A DNA stretch of 64,000 bases, taken from assembly GCF_023206395.1 (NCBI RefSeq), contig NZ_CP066149.1, positions 744,001-808,000 of the forward strand, written 5' to 3'. Below the pieces are notes generated by a model, which saw only the letters and a program-made list of their open reading frames with translations, was not told the DNA's origin and did not search any database. The DNA comes from Vibrio sp. ED004 (lineage in GTDB: Bacteria; Pseudomonadota; Gammaproteobacteria; Enterobacterales; Vibrionaceae). Both the position numbers and the translations under genes were made by a program. Shown piece after piece: positions 38,888 through 50,237 of this stretch (its first letter is position 1; every line of letters begins with the position of its first letter).

Positions 38888-40558
38888 ATGTGTTCAGTAT
38901 TTGGCATTCTCGACATTAAAAGTGATGCCGCAGCACTTCGCCCAATTGCTTTAGAAATGTCTAAAAAGCTTCGTCACCGTGGTCCAGACTGGTCTGGCAT
39001 TTATGCTGGTGAAAAAGCAATCCTTGCTCACGAGCGTTTAGCTATCGTTGGTTTAAACAGTGGTGCTCAACCACTATACAGCCAAGATAAAAAGCATATT
39101 CTTGCAGTAAACGGCGAAATCTATAACCACAAAGAACTTCGTGCTCGCTACGAAGACAAGTACCAATTCCAGACAGATTCTGACTGTGAAGTTATTCTTG
39201 CGCTATACCAAGAAATGGGTGCTGACCTACTAGAAGAACTTAACGGTATTTTCGCCTTCGTTTTATACGATGAAGAGAAAGACGAATACCTAGTAGGCCG
39301 TGATCACATCGGCATCATCCCGCTTTACCAAGGCTACGATGAACACGGTAACTACTACGTTGCTTCAGAAATGAAAGCACTGGTTCCAGTATGTAAAACA
39401 ATCAGTGAGTTCCCTCCTGGTAGCTTCTACTCTTCTAAAGATGCAGAGCCTCAGCGTTACTACATTCGTGATTGGAACGAATATGCAGCAGTTCAAGGCA
39501 ACAGCACAAGCAAAGAAGAACTGACTGAAGCACTAGAAGCAGCGGTCAAACGCCAACTAATGACTGACGTACCTTACGGTGTACTTCTATCGGGTGGTCT
39601 AGACTCATCAATTACTTCAGCAGTAGCGAAACGTTATGCCGCAATGCGTATTGAAGATGATGAGCAATCTGAAGCTTGGTGGCCACAACTGCACTCGTTT
39701 GCGGTTGGCCTAGAAGGTGCGCCAGATCTTATCGCTGCTCGTGAAGTGGCTGACAAAATCGGTACAGTACACCACGAGATGACATACACGATTCAGGAAG
39801 GCCTAGACGCAATCCGTGACGTTATCTACCACATCGAAACTTACGATGTAACGACGATTCGTGCATCAACTCCGATGTACTTGCTAGCTCGTAAGATCAA
39901 GGCGATGGGCATCAAGATGGTACTTTCTGGTGAAGGTGCGGATGAAATTTTCGGTGGTTACCTGTATTTCCACAAAGCGCCAAACGCGAAAGAGTTCCAC
40001 GAAGAAACAGTACGTAAATTGCTGGCTCTGAACATGTTTGACTGTGCTCGTGCAAACAAATCGTTGGCAGCATGGGGCGTTGAAGGCCGTGTACCTTTCT
40101 TGGATAAAGAGTTCATTGATGTTGCAATGCGTTTGAACCCTGAAGACAAGATGTGCGGTAACGGTAAGATGGAGAAACACATCCTACGTGAGTGTTTTGA
40201 AGACTACCTACCAGATTCAATCGCATGGCGTCAAAAAGAGCAATTTTCTGACGGCGTTGGCTACGATTGGATTGATACGTTGAAAGCAACTGCTGAAGCG
40301 AAAGTAACGGATAAACAAATGGAAACAGCTCAGTTCCGTTTCCCTTACAACACGCCAACAACCAAAGAAGGTTACGCTTACCGTGAAATCTTTGAAGAGT
40401 TGTTCCCGCTAGAATCAGCAGCAGAGTGTGTACCTGGTGGTCCATCTGTGGCTTGTTCATCAGCAAAAGCTATCGAATGGGATGAGTCTTTCCAAAACTG
40501 TGTTGACCCATCTGGCCGTGCAGTACAAGCCGTTCACAACGATGCTTACAACGCTTAA
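38888..40558 (+). CDS. asnB: Asparagine synthetase B (glutamine hydrolysing)
   Basis: A 556-residue enzyme making asparagine from aspartate, glutamine and ATP. Cys2 of MCSVFGILD is the N-terminal glutaminase nucleophile; the synthetase domain has the PPi loop LLSGGLDSSI and LSGEGADEIFGGY. Start after AAAAGGAAGTTCT. The 230-base upstream gap contains T-rich runs but no operator that I recognise. Confidence 0.97.
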   Translation: MCSVFGILDIKSDAAALRPIALEMSKKLRHRGPDWSGIYAGEKAILAHERLAIVGLNSGAQPLYSQDKKHILAVNGEIYNHKELRARYEDKYQFQTDSDCEVILALYQEMGADLLEELNGIFAFVLYDEEKDEYLVGRDHIGIIPLYQGYDEHGNYYVASEMKALVPVCKTISEFPPGSFYSSKDAEPQRYYIRDWNEYAAVQGNSTSKEELTEALEAAVKRQLMTDVPYGVLLSGGLDSSITSAVAKRYAAMRIEDDEQSEAWWPQLHSFAVGLEGAPDLIAAREVADKIGTVHHEMTYTIQEGLDAIRDVIYHIETYDVTTIRASTPMYLLARKIKAMGIKMVLSGEGADEIFGGYLYFHKAPNAKEFHEETVRKLLALNMFDCARANKSLAAWGVEGRVPFLDKEFIDVAMRLNPEDKMCGNGKMEKHILRECFEDYLPDSIAWRQKEQFSDGVGYDWIDTLKATAEAKVTDKQMETAQFRFPYNTPTTKEGYAYREIFEELFPLESAAECVPGGPSVACSSAKAIEWDESFQNCVDPSGRAVQAVHNDAYNA

Positions 40559-40582
40559 AGCGATTGGTAAATTCTAAATACT

Positions 40583-40608
40583 AAAAAAGGCGCATGATGC
40601 GCCTTTTT
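40583..40608. terminator. Bidirectional terminator between asnB and rfaH
   Basis: AAAAAAGGCGCATGATGCGCCTTTTTA; symmetrical stem GGCGCATGATGCGCC with A/T tails. Confidence 0.9.
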
Positions 40609-40638
40609 ATTTTTAAGCCGATTTTTATATTGTTGCAT

Positions 40639-41145
40639 TTATGCGTGAGCTTGCAGTGCTTCGTTCTCAATACTGATAGGAACCACTTGGCTGATCATTT
40701 TTACGAGCATGATAGAGCGAGCTTCACCATCTTTCTGATGGAAAATCGCTTCAATGCCAGCGAACTGGCCACTCTTAATCTTAACCACCTGCCCAGACTC
40801 AAACTCAACACAACAATCTTCAGTTTCGTTATTGCAACACTTCTCAAACTCTTTGAGTTCGAAAACTAAGTCACCTTGGACTTCATGCGGTCTTGCGCCG
40901 AACTTAATAAAGTCGACCACACCGCGCGTTGAACGAACTGTCGTAAAGCTAGGGCCTTGTTCATAGTCAAAGCGAACAAAGATGTAAGACGGGAACAGCG
41001 GCTCTTTGACCTGCTTCTCTTTCCCTCTAACCACCTTTTCGACTTCTATTTGAGGGTAAAAGCACTCTACCCCCTGATTTTCTAGGTGCTGTTGAGCGCG
41101 TTTTTGATCACCACGCTTACAGTAGAGCAAATACCAACGTTTCAT
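40639..41145 (-). CDS. rfaH: Transcription antiterminator RfaH
   Basis: A 168-residue NusG paralogue. The N-terminal NGN domain (MKRWYLLYCKRGDQKRAQQHLE ... EPLFPSYIFVRFD) binds RNA polymerase; the C-terminal KOW region (VVKIKSGQFAGIEAIFHQKDGEARSIMLV) contacts ribosomes. RfaH acts at ops elements of long surface-polysaccharide operons. An upstream in-frame ATG at 41157 would add MASK; family comparison favours 41145. No ops element was found in this window. Confidence 0.93.
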   Translation of the reverse strand: MKRWYLLYCKRGDQKRAQQHLENQGVECFYPQIEVEKVVRGKEKQVKEPLFPSYIFVRFDYEQGPSFTTVRSTRGVVDFIKFGARPHEVQGDLVFELKEFEKCCNNETEDCCVEFESGQVVKIKSGQFAGIEAIFHQKDGEARSIMLVKMISQVVPISIENEALQAHA

Positions 41146-41157
41146 TTTACTAGCCAT

Positions 41158-41649
41158 TTTCTATTTTTGGACATTTTACCACAAGCCTAAAACGGTTTAA
41201 TCACCGTTAATAAAATGAAGACTGATAAGCAAGAAATAATGCGTAACAGACCAACTTATCAACAAAAAGTCATAGGTCCGAAAAGTGGTTAAGCATTGTA
41301 CAGGGATCATTTACAGATAAAAAGGCGCATTCTTGTAAGCGTATGTATGCAAGACCAAATAAAATACACCATACCCTATGAAGATCAAAATGATACAACA
41401 AGCCAATGCATTTCACTTTTATTATTCGGTAATTCTTTTAAAACGCTCACTATGCGTCCAGCTCAAAACTGGAAAATTAGTTTGCAGCACGCATTATCTG
41501 GGTGACATTGCATAGAAAACCCCTTACTTTCATAAGCTTATGAAAAACTAGTTATCGTAACCATAAAAGACGCCTATTGCAGATGGTTATTCCACTCTGT
41601 ATACATAAGTGACTATAAAATCTTTTAATACCTAAAATTAGTAAAACTT
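41158..41649. other. Divergent rfaH/peptide transporter gap
   Basis: A 490-base AT-rich stretch. I see a 12-base palindrome CATAAGCTTATG at 41531-41542 but no recognised regulator site. A 69-codon frame at 41296-41505 lacks a ribosome binding site and any familiar sequence; I do not call it. Confidence 0.6.
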
Positions 41650-43044
41650 ATGCCAAGCACTCACAACATCTTTGGCCACCCTAGAGGCCTATTTCTACTA
41701 TTTAGCACAGAGCTATGGGAACGTTTCTCCTACTATGCAATGCGTGCAATTCTTGTTTTATTCTTAACTGATACCACTCTTAATGGTGGCCTTGGTTGGT
41801 CAACAAAAGACGCTCTCGATCTCTACGGGATCTACACGGGTTTAGTCTACATCACACCATTAATTGGTGGCTGGATTGCTGATAACTACCTAGGACAACG
41901 TAAATCGATCCTAATTGGTGGTGTATTAATGGCTCTTGGCCAATTTACACTTGCTCTACCAAACGGCTTTATTGGCTTAGACCAAGTCAACGCTCTGTAC
42001 CTTGGTTTAGCACTGCTTATCAGTGGTAACGGTATGTTTAAGCCAAACATCTCAACCATGGTTGGCGATTTGTACCAAGAAGGTGATAACCGCCGTGATG
42101 GTGCTTTCACCATTTTCTACATGGGCATCAACTTAGGCGCACTACTTGGTGGCTTGATTTCGGGTGCAGCAGTGGATTCTTTCGGTTGGAAAGCAGGCTT
42201 CTTGGCTGCTGGTATTGGTATGGTTATTAGCTTGATCATGCAGATGACGATGGCTCAATCTTGGTTAGGCAACATCGGTTCTGTGCCTGCGGCTGCTCGA
42301 GCAAAAGAGCTGAACAAATCAAAAGAGAAAGCGCCACTCACCAAAGAAGAGTTCGACAGACTAAAAGTTATTCTGATTATGGGTCTGTTCGTGATCGTGT
42401 TCTGGGCTGGCTTTGAACAAGCTGGCGGCCTAATGAACATCTACACTCAACAATATACTGACCGTATGATTGGTGGCTTTGAAGTTCCAGCTGCTTGGTT
42501 CCAATCTCTGAACCCATTCTTCATCATTACACTTGCACCGATCATCGCTGCATTTTGGGTGAAATTAGGTAAGCGTGAACCAAACTCTCCTGTTAAATTT
42601 GCGATGGCGTTGTTCTTCTTAGCACTTGGCTTTGTGTGCATGATGGGCGCGGTAATGGAACAAGGTGGTGACCTAACAGTGAAAACATCAATGCTATGGC
42701 TAGTGGGTGCTTTCTTCTTCCATACACTTGGTGAGCTTTGTTTATCGCCTATTGGCCTGTCGTTGGTCACTAAGCTAGCTCCACTTCGTTTAGCATCACT
42801 AATGATGGGTGCTTGGTTTGGCTTCAATGCGGTTGCAAACTACGTTGCAGGCCTAGTGGGTTCTCACGTTGGTGAACTTGGCGCGATGTCTATCTTTGGT
42901 GGTATCGCGATTACAGCAACAATTAGTGGCGTATTACTGCTTCTTTGTGCTGGTAAGCTTGTATCATGGATGCATGGTGTAGAAACCAACATGACGCTTG
43001 AAGCAGAGCCAAAAGCTGAAACAGCAGAAACCTCTGTTGCTTAA
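41650..43044 (+). CDS. POT-family oligopeptide/proton symporter
   Basis: A 464-residue symporter for di- and tripeptides with about 14 helices. The diagnostic ExxERFxYY motif is seen as ELWERFSYYAMR near residue 25, with GGWIADNYLGQRKSILIGG and FTIFYMGINLGALLGG afterwards. It resembles DtpA/DtpD-type transporters. The C-terminus ends with an Ala/Glu-rich tail. It is divergent from rfaH and convergent with hemH. Confidence 0.93.
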   Translation: MPSTHNIFGHPRGLFLLFSTELWERFSYYAMRAILVLFLTDTTLNGGLGWSTKDALDLYGIYTGLVYITPLIGGWIADNYLGQRKSILIGGVLMALGQFTLALPNGFIGLDQVNALYLGLALLISGNGMFKPNISTMVGDLYQEGDNRRDGAFTIFYMGINLGALLGGLISGAAVDSFGWKAGFLAAGIGMVISLIMQMTMAQSWLGNIGSVPAAARAKELNKSKEKAPLTKEEFDRLKVILIMGLFVIVFWAGFEQAGGLMNIYTQQYTDRMIGGFEVPAAWFQSLNPFFIITLAPIIAAFWVKLGKREPNSPVKFAMALFFLALGFVCMMGAVMEQGGDLTVKTSMLWLVGAFFFHTLGELCLSPIGLSLVTKLAPLRLASLMMGAWFGFNAVANYVAGLVGSHVGELGAMSIFGGIAITATISGVLLLLCAGKLVSWMHGVETNMTLEAEPKAETAETSVA

Positions 43045-43079
43045 TATCTAGATCTAATTCAAGAAGAAACATCAAGATC

Positions 43080-43109
43080 AAAAAGGGCTGCTCAATGAGC
43101 AGCCCTTTT
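43080..43109. terminator. Bidirectional terminator between peptide transporter and hemH
   Basis: AAAAGGGCTGCTCA-ATG-AGCAGCCCTTTT, symmetrical with tails on both strands. Confidence 0.92.
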
Positions 43110-43134
43110 GTTATCTATTCAATCGACACATCAA

Positions 43135-44097
43135 TTAGCGATGAAGCGCTACTAGTTCAGCCATCATATCGATATGCGAGTCTCTATCGTTAAGACACAT
43201 AATGTAGCTAAAGTCTGAGCCACCAGCTTCGATGAAAGTCTCTTTACACTGGTCTGAAATCTCTTCCAATGTTTCCAAGCAATCCACCGAGAATGCAGGA
43301 GCCATGATATCAATCTTCTTAATACCTTTTCCTGGCAATGACTCTAGCGTTTCGTCTGTGTAAGGCTTCAACCACTCCTCTCGACCAAATCGAGATTGGT
43401 AGGTCATGGTGATGTCTTCTTCAGATAAACCTAGCTCTGCTGCAAGCAGTTTTGTCGTTGCTTCACAGTGCTGTGGGTAGATATCGCCTTCATCAGCTAA
43501 GCGCTTCGGAATGCCGTGGAACGAACAAACCAAATGATCGGCTTTGCCATTTTGATCCCAATGGCTACGAACGCTTTCAGCCAGTGCTTTGGCATAGCTC
43601 GGATGTGAATAGTAGTCACGGATAAAGCGATAGCTTGGAATTACAGGCATCTGCTTAAAAGCTTTAGTTAAGCCATCAGAAACAGCCGCTGTCGTTGTGC
43701 CTGAGTACTGAGGGTATAAAGGTAATACGATAATGTCTTCTACGCCCTGCTCCATCAGTTGCTCGATGCCCGTCTTAAGGCTTGGGTTACCATAGGTCAT
43801 TCCCAATGCAACCGGCATCTCCAATTTTTTCTCTAGCTTTTCCGCTTGTCTCTGCGAGTAAACGAGCAAAGGTGAGCCATCATCCATCCAAACCGACTGA
43901 TACAGCTTCGCGACCTTAGGTGAACGAATAGGAAGAATCACCCCATGCAGAATAGGACACCAAAGCCAACGAGTTAGGTTTACTACTCGCTTGTCGTGCA
44001 AGAACTCACTCAAAAATCGACGAACGCCAGCTGGGGTCGCAGAATCTGGCGTGCCTAAGTTCACCAGTAAAACGCCCTGCTTTTTATTATTTTCCAT
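43135..44097 (-). CDS. hemH: Ferrochelatase
   Basis: A 320-residue enzyme that inserts Fe(II) into protoporphyrin IX in the last step of heme synthesis. The N-terminal [15 protein letters not shown], the catalytic His in [15 protein letters not shown], and the [16 protein letters not shown] segment are typical. It follows adk on the same strand with a 280-base gap and the adk terminator between. Confidence 0.97.
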   Translation of the reverse strand: MENNKKQGVLLVNLGTPDSATPAGVRRFLSEFLHDKRVVNLTRWLWCPILHGVILPIRSPKVAKLYQSVWMDDGSPLLVYSQRQAEKLEKKLEMPVALGMTYGNPSLKTGIEQLMEQGVEDIIVLPLYPQYSGTTTAAVSDGLTKAFKQMPVIPSYRFIRDYYSHPSYAKALAESVRSHWDQNGKADHLVCSFHGIPKRLADEGDIYPQHCEATTKLLAAELGLSEEDITMTYQSRFGREEWLKPYTDETLESLPGKGIKKIDIMAPAFSVDCLETLEEISDQCKETFIEAGGSDFSYIMCLNDRDSHIDMMAELVALHR

Positions 44098-44314
44098 AGA
44101 TACCTGAGACCAATATGTGATTTTCTGGAAAGTAATATACTAATCTGCATAAGTTTAAGATCATTGCTTCCCACTAAATGTCTGAATAATCATTCTTTAA
44201 ATGGGATATCACAACATCCATTCTCGATTGTAAACCACCTTCATCAAAAACGGTTTCGTCTTGAATTATGTGCAATCAAATTATCTAGATTGGTATCGTA
44301 CTAAAAATTGAAAC

Positions 44315-44340
44315 AAAAAAAGCGACCCTTAAGGTCGCTT
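44315..44340 (-). terminator. adk terminator
   Basis: AAAAAAAGCGACC-CTTA-AGGTCGCTT read on plus; the T-run is on the minus strand after the stem. Confidence 0.9.
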
Positions 44341-44376
44341 CCAATATATCAAATTCTAAAACTGGCTGTTAGCCAA

Positions 44377-45409
<1,033 letters not shown>

Positions 45410-47314
45410 CTAACGCTTTGTCAGTAGCTCGTTGATTGCACCCAAGAATTGTGACGGATCTTCCATTGAGCCTTTTTCAGCCAGCATCGCTTGACCAAGT
45501 AGCAACTCAACCCAACGACCAAACGCTTGCTCGTCTGCTTCGTCAGCCATCTGTTTAACCAGAGCGTGCTCAGGGTTAATCTCGAAGATGTACTTCACTT
45601 CAGGTGCCGCTTGACCTGCAGCTTCCAGAAGCTTAGCCATTTGCGTACCCATTTCGAAGTCATCAGTCACAACAACAGCCGGCGTTGTTGCTAGCTTGAA
45701 TGTAGTGCGAACTTCTTTAACACGACCACCTAGATAAGATTGAGTGCGCTCGACAACAGACTTGAACTCTTCTTCAGTCTCTTTCTGCTTCTCTTTCTCT
45801 TCTTCACCTTCAAACTTGCTTAGATCTAAGCCCGCTTTCGTGATCGATTGGAACTGCTTGCCGTCAAAGTCAGTTAGGTAGTTCATTACGTACTCATCAA
45901 TGCGATCGTACATTAGAACCACTTCAATACCTTTTGCCTTGAACTGCTCCAAGTGTGGGCTGTTCTTAGCTGCAGCGTAGCTATCCGCTGTTAGGTAATA
46001 GATCTTATCTTGGCCTTCTTTCATGCGTTCAACGTAAGATTCTAGGCTGATAGTTTGTTCAGCAGAATCCACTTCCGTTGATGAGAAACGAAGTAGACCC
46101 GCGATCTTCTCTTTGTTCGCCATGTCTTCAGCCGGGCCTTCTTTCATTACTAGGCCAAACTCTTTCCAAAACTCAAGGTACTTTTCATTGTCGTTCTTCG
46201 CCATACGCTCAAGCATAGTCAGCACACGCTTGGTACATGCACCACGAAGAGACTGAGTCACCTTGTTGTCTTGTAGGATTTCACGAGACACGTTCAGAGG
46301 CAGATCGTTTGAATCAATCAGGCCGCGAACGAAACGCATGTAAGATGGCATGAACTGTTCAGCATCATCCATGATGAATACACGCTGGACATAAAGCTTT
46401 AAGCCGCTCTTATGGTCACGGTTCATCATATCCCAAGGTGCTTTCGCTGGGATGTAAAGCAGGCTTGTGTAGTCGTTCTTACCTTCAACCTTGTTGTGGC
46501 TCCACGTTAGTGGATCAGCAAAGTCGTGAGATACGTGCTTGTAGAACTCTTGGTACTCTTCTTTCTCGATATCAGATTTGTTACGAGTCCAAAGCGCTTG
46601 CGCCTTGTTAATCTGTTCCCAATGTTTCTCTTCGGTGTCTTTACCTTCGTCATCTTTCACGGCTGTGAAGATAGAAACAGGGATACCGATGTGATCAGAG
46701 TACTTACCGATCACTTCACGCAGGCGCCATTCGTTTAAGAACTCTTTACCGTCTTCACGCATGTGCAGAATGATGTCAGTACCGCGAGATTCTTTAGTGA
46801 TGTCTTCGATGGTGTAATCGCCTTCACCAGCAGAGTGCCATTGAACGGCTTCATTGCTTGCTAGGCCAGCCGCACGTGTGCGAACCGTTACCGCGTCCGC
46901 AACGATGAATGCTGAATAGAAACCAACACCAAATTGACCAATCAATTGAGAGTCTTTGCTTTGGTCTTCAGACAGTTTTGAGAAGAAGTCTGCAGTGCCT
47001 GATTTAGCAATCGTACCTAAATGCTCAATCACGTTGTCGCGGCTCATACCGATACCGTTATCAGAAATCGTTAAGGTGTTTGCTTCAGCGTTGAATGAAA
47101 GTTTTACACCTAAATCAGCATCGCCTTGGTAAAGGTCACCATTAGATAGGGCTTGAAAACGAAGCTTGTCAGCCGCGTCAGATGCGTTAGAGATCAGCTC
47201 ACGTAGGAAGATTTCTTTATTTGAATACAGTGAGTGAATCATTAGATGAAGTAGTTGTTTTACTTCAGATTGAAAGCCACGAGTCTCTTTATTTTGCGTT
47301 GCCGTTTCGCTCAT
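45410..47314 (-). CDS. htpG: Molecular chaperone HtpG (Hsp90)
   Basis: A 634-residue bacterial Hsp90. The GHKL ATP site contains [25 protein letters not shown] and [15 protein letters not shown]; middle and dimerisation domains follow. The frame extends 39 codons upstream of 47314, but [15 protein letters not shown] is the family start. A good sigma-32 promoter at 47392-47419 overlaps that extension, confirming the shorter start. It is divergent from toxR as in V. cholerae. Confidence 0.98.
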   Translation of the reverse strand: MSETATQNKETRGFQSEVKQLLHLMIHSLYSNKEIFLRELISNASDAADKLRFQALSNGDLYQGDADLGVKLSFNAEANTLTISDNGIGMSRDNVIEHLGTIAKSGTADFFSKLSEDQSKDSQLIGQFGVGFYSAFIVADAVTVRTRAAGLASNEAVQWHSAGEGDYTIEDITKESRGTDIILHMREDGKEFLNEWRLREVIGKYSDHIGIPVSIFTAVKDDEGKDTEEKHWEQINKAQALWTRNKSDIEKEEYQEFYKHVSHDFADPLTWSHNKVEGKNDYTSLLYIPAKAPWDMMNRDHKSGLKLYVQRVFIMDDAEQFMPSYMRFVRGLIDSNDLPLNVSREILQDNKVTQSLRGACTKRVLTMLERMAKNDNEKYLEFWKEFGLVMKEGPAEDMANKEKIAGLLRFSSTEVDSAEQTISLESYVERMKEGQDKIYYLTADSYAAAKNSPHLEQFKAKGIEVVLMYDRIDEYVMNYLTDFDGKQFQSITKAGLDLSKFEGEEEKEKQKETEEEFKSVVERTQSYLGGRVKEVRTTFKLATTPAVVVTDDFEMGTQMAKLLEAAGQAAPEVKYIFEINPEHALVKQMADEADEQAFGRWVELLLGQAMLAEKGSMEDPSQFLGAINELLTKR

Positions 47315-47391
47315 TTTTACTCCAAAACATCTATACTTTATGTTGAATAACCATAGGGGCGTAACACTGGATGCCACTCTTATGTTCATTA

Positions 47392-47419
47392 ACATGAGGA
47401 TGACAAATGTAAATTCAAG
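47392..47419 (-). promoter_or_regulatory. Sigma-32 heat-shock promoter of htpG
   Basis: On the minus strand CTTGAAT, then 13 bases, then CCTCATGT closely fit the RpoH consensus CTTGAAA-N13-15-CCCCATNT. It would start transcription about 70 bases upstream of the htpG ATG. Confidence 0.8.
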
Positions 47420-47585
47420 GTCAAAAATCATAAAAACACTGTTTTTTTGATCTGTTTTTATTATCCTTGAGTCTGATAAATATAAAAGAACATAAAAGAA
47501 GCCATGATTTGGTGAAGAATTAACTGAACTTCACCTGAGATTTGTCTATTTCGCACCCCAAATCATCCAAAAGTAGAAGAATTCA

Positions 47586-48497
47586 ATGAGCAATATCGGC
47601 ACAAAGTTTATTCTCGCACAGCGGTTTGTCTTCGATCCAAACAGCAACTCACTTGTTGACCAAATGAGCGACGGCGAAGTCGTACGCCTTGGCAGCAATG
47701 AAAGCCGCATTCTCCTGATGCTGTCGGAAAGACCCAATGAAGTTATCACTCGTAATGAATTACACGAGTATGTTTGGCGAGACCAAGGCTTTGAGGTTGA
47801 TGACTCTAGCTTAACGCAAGCAGTATCGACACTAAGAAAGATGCTGAAAGATTCGACCAAATCCCCAGAATTCGTAAAGACAGTGCCTAAACGCGGTTAT
47901 CAATTCATTGCGACCGTTGAGCGCTCTGCACCACTTTCATCAAATGATCAGCCAGTAGCTGCTGAAATTGCCGAAAATGACGTAGAACCTATCTTGACGT
48001 TTGCAACGCCTACAGCGACTGAAGAAGCGATCACTGAAACGGTTGAATCAGAGCCAGTAGCAAAGGTTCAAGAAACCAATGTCGAAGCTGAGCCAACACG
48101 AGCTCCTGCTGCAACTCCAGCTAAAAGCACAAATAAGTGGTTAACGTTTTGGTTGCTGCTTATTGCTTTCATCATGCCGATTCTCGTTTTGACGTTTACT
48201 AACCCGGCAGAATCCGAGTTCAAAACGTTAGCTGAAGTGGATGGCGTAAAGGTTCAATCACCAGTTAACCACCCAGATCTTAGCAGTTGGCTGCCAGCGA
48301 TAGAGAAGTGTGTATTACGTTACAACACCAATCACACAGGCATGCTAAAGCCGACTGAAGTGATCGCAACAGGTGGACAAACCAACAACCTTGCCCTCAA
48401 CTACATTCACCCGCAAGACTACTCGAGCGAGAATGTAACCCTAAGAATTTATGCAAACCAGTCGGATGTAAACGACATTTGTAACGGTGGTCAGTAA
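47586..48497 (+). CDS. toxR: Transmembrane transcription activator ToxR
   Basis: A 303-residue membrane-bound regulator. The OmpR-type winged helix occupies about residues 15-112 (EVITRNELHEYVWRDQGFEVDDSSL). An acidic/proline linker (about 120-180) follows, then one membrane helix at about 185-204 and a periplasmic domain with Cys242 and Cys299, the pair known to form a disulfide in ToxR. It controls outer-membrane porins and virulence or bile responses in vibrios. toxS follows after one base. Confidence 0.97.
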   Translation: MSNIGTKFILAQRFVFDPNSNSLVDQMSDGEVVRLGSNESRILLMLSERPNEVITRNELHEYVWRDQGFEVDDSSLTQAVSTLRKMLKDSTKSPEFVKTVPKRGYQFIATVERSAPLSSNDQPVAAEIAENDVEPILTFATPTATEEAITETVESEPVAKVQETNVEAEPTRAPAATPAKSTNKWLTFWLLLIAFIMPILVLTFTNPAESEFKTLAEVDGVKVQSPVNHPDLSSWLPAIEKCVLRYNTNHTGMLKPTEVIATGGQTNNLALNYIHPQDYSSENVTLRIYANQSDVNDICNGGQ

Positions 48498-48498
48498 C

Positions 48499-49014
48499 AT
48501 GAAATTAAAAGTATCGATTATTTTACTGGTTCTATCTGCATTTTTGAGTGGTTGGTTATATTGGGGAAGCGATGCAAAAGTAGAGCGTCTACTTACTGCA
48601 CATGAATGGCAATCTAAGATGGTCACTCTGATCAGCGATAACAAACAAGCTGACTCAATCGGCCCACTTCGCAAAGTTGAACTGTCATCGAATGCGAAAT
48701 ACCTACCAAATGGTACATATCTGAGAATGTCAGTGGTTAGACTGTATGGTACTCAAACTGAGCCTGCGAATGTCATCAATATTTCGGAAACGGGTCAATG
48801 GGATATCAACGACAACTACCTATTGGTTTCACCAACAGAGTTTAAAGATGTGACTTCTGCTCAGCGCCAAGATTTTTCGGAAGGGCAGCTCGAACTGATC
48901 ACCCAGGTTATTAAGATGGATGCAGAACAAAGCCGACGCATCGACATCGTTAACCCGAAAGCACTGCTACTGACTAGCTTAAATCACGGTTCAACCGTAT
49001 TGTTTTCAAACTAA
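48499..49014 (+). CDS. toxS: ToxR-stabilising periplasmic protein ToxS
   Basis: A 171-residue protein with one N-terminal membrane helix (VSIILLVLSAFLSGWLYW) and a periplasmic beta-rich domain. It binds and protects ToxR and takes part in bile sensing. The ATG at 48499 is chosen because an in-frame upstream ATG at 48487 overlaps the end of toxR. A terminator follows at 49075. Confidence 0.95.
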   Translation: MKLKVSIILLVLSAFLSGWLYWGSDAKVERLLTAHEWQSKMVTLISDNKQADSIGPLRKVELSSNAKYLPNGTYLRMSVVRLYGTQTEPANVINISETGQWDINDNYLLVSPTEFKDVTSAQRQDFSEGQLELITQVIKMDAEQSRRIDIVNPKALLLTSLNHGSTVLFSN

Positions 49015-49074
49015 CATTGGAAAGCCGTTTACTGTGTATCAATAGCTGAATACCATGAAGCGGTAAACCAATAG

Positions 49075-49098
49075 AAAAGGGGCATGATGCCCCTTTTT
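49075..49098 (+). terminator. toxRS terminator
   Basis: AAAAGGGGCATGATGCCCCTTTTT, a compact perfect stem. Confidence 0.9.
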
Positions 49099-49128
49099 GT
49101 TATCTAAAACTTACAAGTACGAAATTCT

Positions 49129-49884
49129 ATGGATTGGATAAACTCACTTGCCCTCTTTTTTGGTTCATTGATTGCCAATACCCTCGCCTCCTTATCGGGT
49201 GGTGGTGCCGGGCTACTTCAATTCCCACTACTTATCTTTCTTGGCCTCCCCTTTTCGGTCGCCTTAACAACACATAAAGTCGCCAGTGTCGCTCTAGGTT
49301 TGGGCGCTGCTTATACGCATATTAAGGACGGTACGCTCAGCTGGAAAATTTGTTGCTACCTGATCCTTGTTGGCAGTATCGGCGTTGTCATTGGGGCAAA
49401 TATCGTGTTACTGATTCCAGATGATATTGCACAAAAACTGCTTGGGGCGATGATCCTAGCGCTTGGCGTCTACTCCCGACTAAAGAAGCAATTGGGACAA
49501 GAGGAACAACTCAAAAACCGAGATACCAAAGGTTGGATTATTGGTGGCATTGGGCTTGCGCTGATTGGCATCATCAATGGCTCGCTCACTGCCGGATCAG
49601 GACTGTTAGTGACCTTGTTTCTTGTTCGCTGGTTTGGTTTCACTTATAAGCAGGCCGTGGCACTCACCATGATATGTGTTGGTCTGTTCTGGAATGGCAT
49701 CGGCGGTATCGCAATCGTACAAGCCGGCGCACCGATATACTGGTTGTGGCTACCCATACTTCTACTTAGCTCATTTATAGGCGGAAGCCTAGGTGCATTT
49801 CTTGCCAACCGTTCAAGCAATCAGCTCGTCAAAACTGCTTTTGAAATATTGACGTTTGCCGTCGGTATCAAGCTACTGGTATAG
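49129..49884 (+). CDS. TauE/SafE-family sulfite/anion exporter-like protein
   Basis: A 251-residue protein with seven or eight membrane helices of the TauE/SafE family; SGGGAGLLQFPLLIFLGLP and the second-half NGSLTAGSGLLVTLFLVRWFG are the two characteristic repeats. Members move sulfite, sulfoacetate and related organosulfur anions or are uncharacterised. The specific substrate is unknown. It probably forms a transcript with the SelW-like gene 18 bases downstream. Confidence 0.88.
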   Translation: MDWINSLALFFGSLIANTLASLSGGGAGLLQFPLLIFLGLPFSVALTTHKVASVALGLGAAYTHIKDGTLSWKICCYLILVGSIGVVIGANIVLLIPDDIAQKLLGAMILALGVYSRLKKQLGQEEQLKNRDTKGWIIGGIGLALIGIINGSLTAGSGLLVTLFLVRWFGFTYKQAVALTMICVGLFWNGIGGIAIVQAGAPIYWLWLPILLLSSFIGGSLGAFLANRSSNQLVKTAFEILTFAVGIKLLV

Positions 49885-49902
49885 AATTTAAAAGGATTAC
49901 CT

Positions 49903-50214
49903 ATGAATACGGAATCGAATCCAACCACGACAACAGTATTGAAAGCGACGATAGCCATACACTATTGCCGTCAATGTAATTGGATGCTTCGCTCAAGCTG
50001 GTTGTGCCAAGAATTGCTGCACACCTTTAGCGAGGAGATAGAACAAGTCAGTCTGCACCCTGATACGGGCGGACGATTCGAGATCTTTTGTAATGGAATA
50101 CAGATTTGGGAAAGAAAAGCGGACGGCGGTTTTCCTGAGGCTAAAGTTCTGAAGCAAAGAGTACGAAACATCATTGCTCCAGACAAAGACCTCGGCCACG
50201 TGGATTCAAAGTAA
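49903..50214 (+). CDS. SelT/SelW/SelH-family (Rdx) thioredoxin-like protein
   Basis: A 103-residue protein with the CxxC redox pair in HYCRQCNWMLRSSWLCQEL and the RFEIFCNGIQIWERKADGGFPE segment that defines the Rdx group. Eukaryotic relatives use selenocysteine at the second position; here it is cysteine. A redox function is likely but undefined. It follows the TauE-like exporter closely. Confidence 0.88.
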   Translation: MNTESNPTTTTVLKATIAIHYCRQCNWMLRSSWLCQELLHTFSEEIEQVSLHPDTGGRFEIFCNGIQIWERKADGGFPEAKVLKQRVRNIIAPDKDLGHVDSK

Positions 50215-50237
50215 AGCTACGCGACCGATTTTGTAAT

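Noticed and set aside
41296-41505. 69-codon frame between rfaH and the peptide transporter
   Set aside because: No ribosome binding site, no recognisable features, AT-rich intergenic context.
47315-47431. 39-codon N-terminal extension of htpG
   Set aside because: It overlaps the sigma-32 promoter and is absent from the HtpG family.
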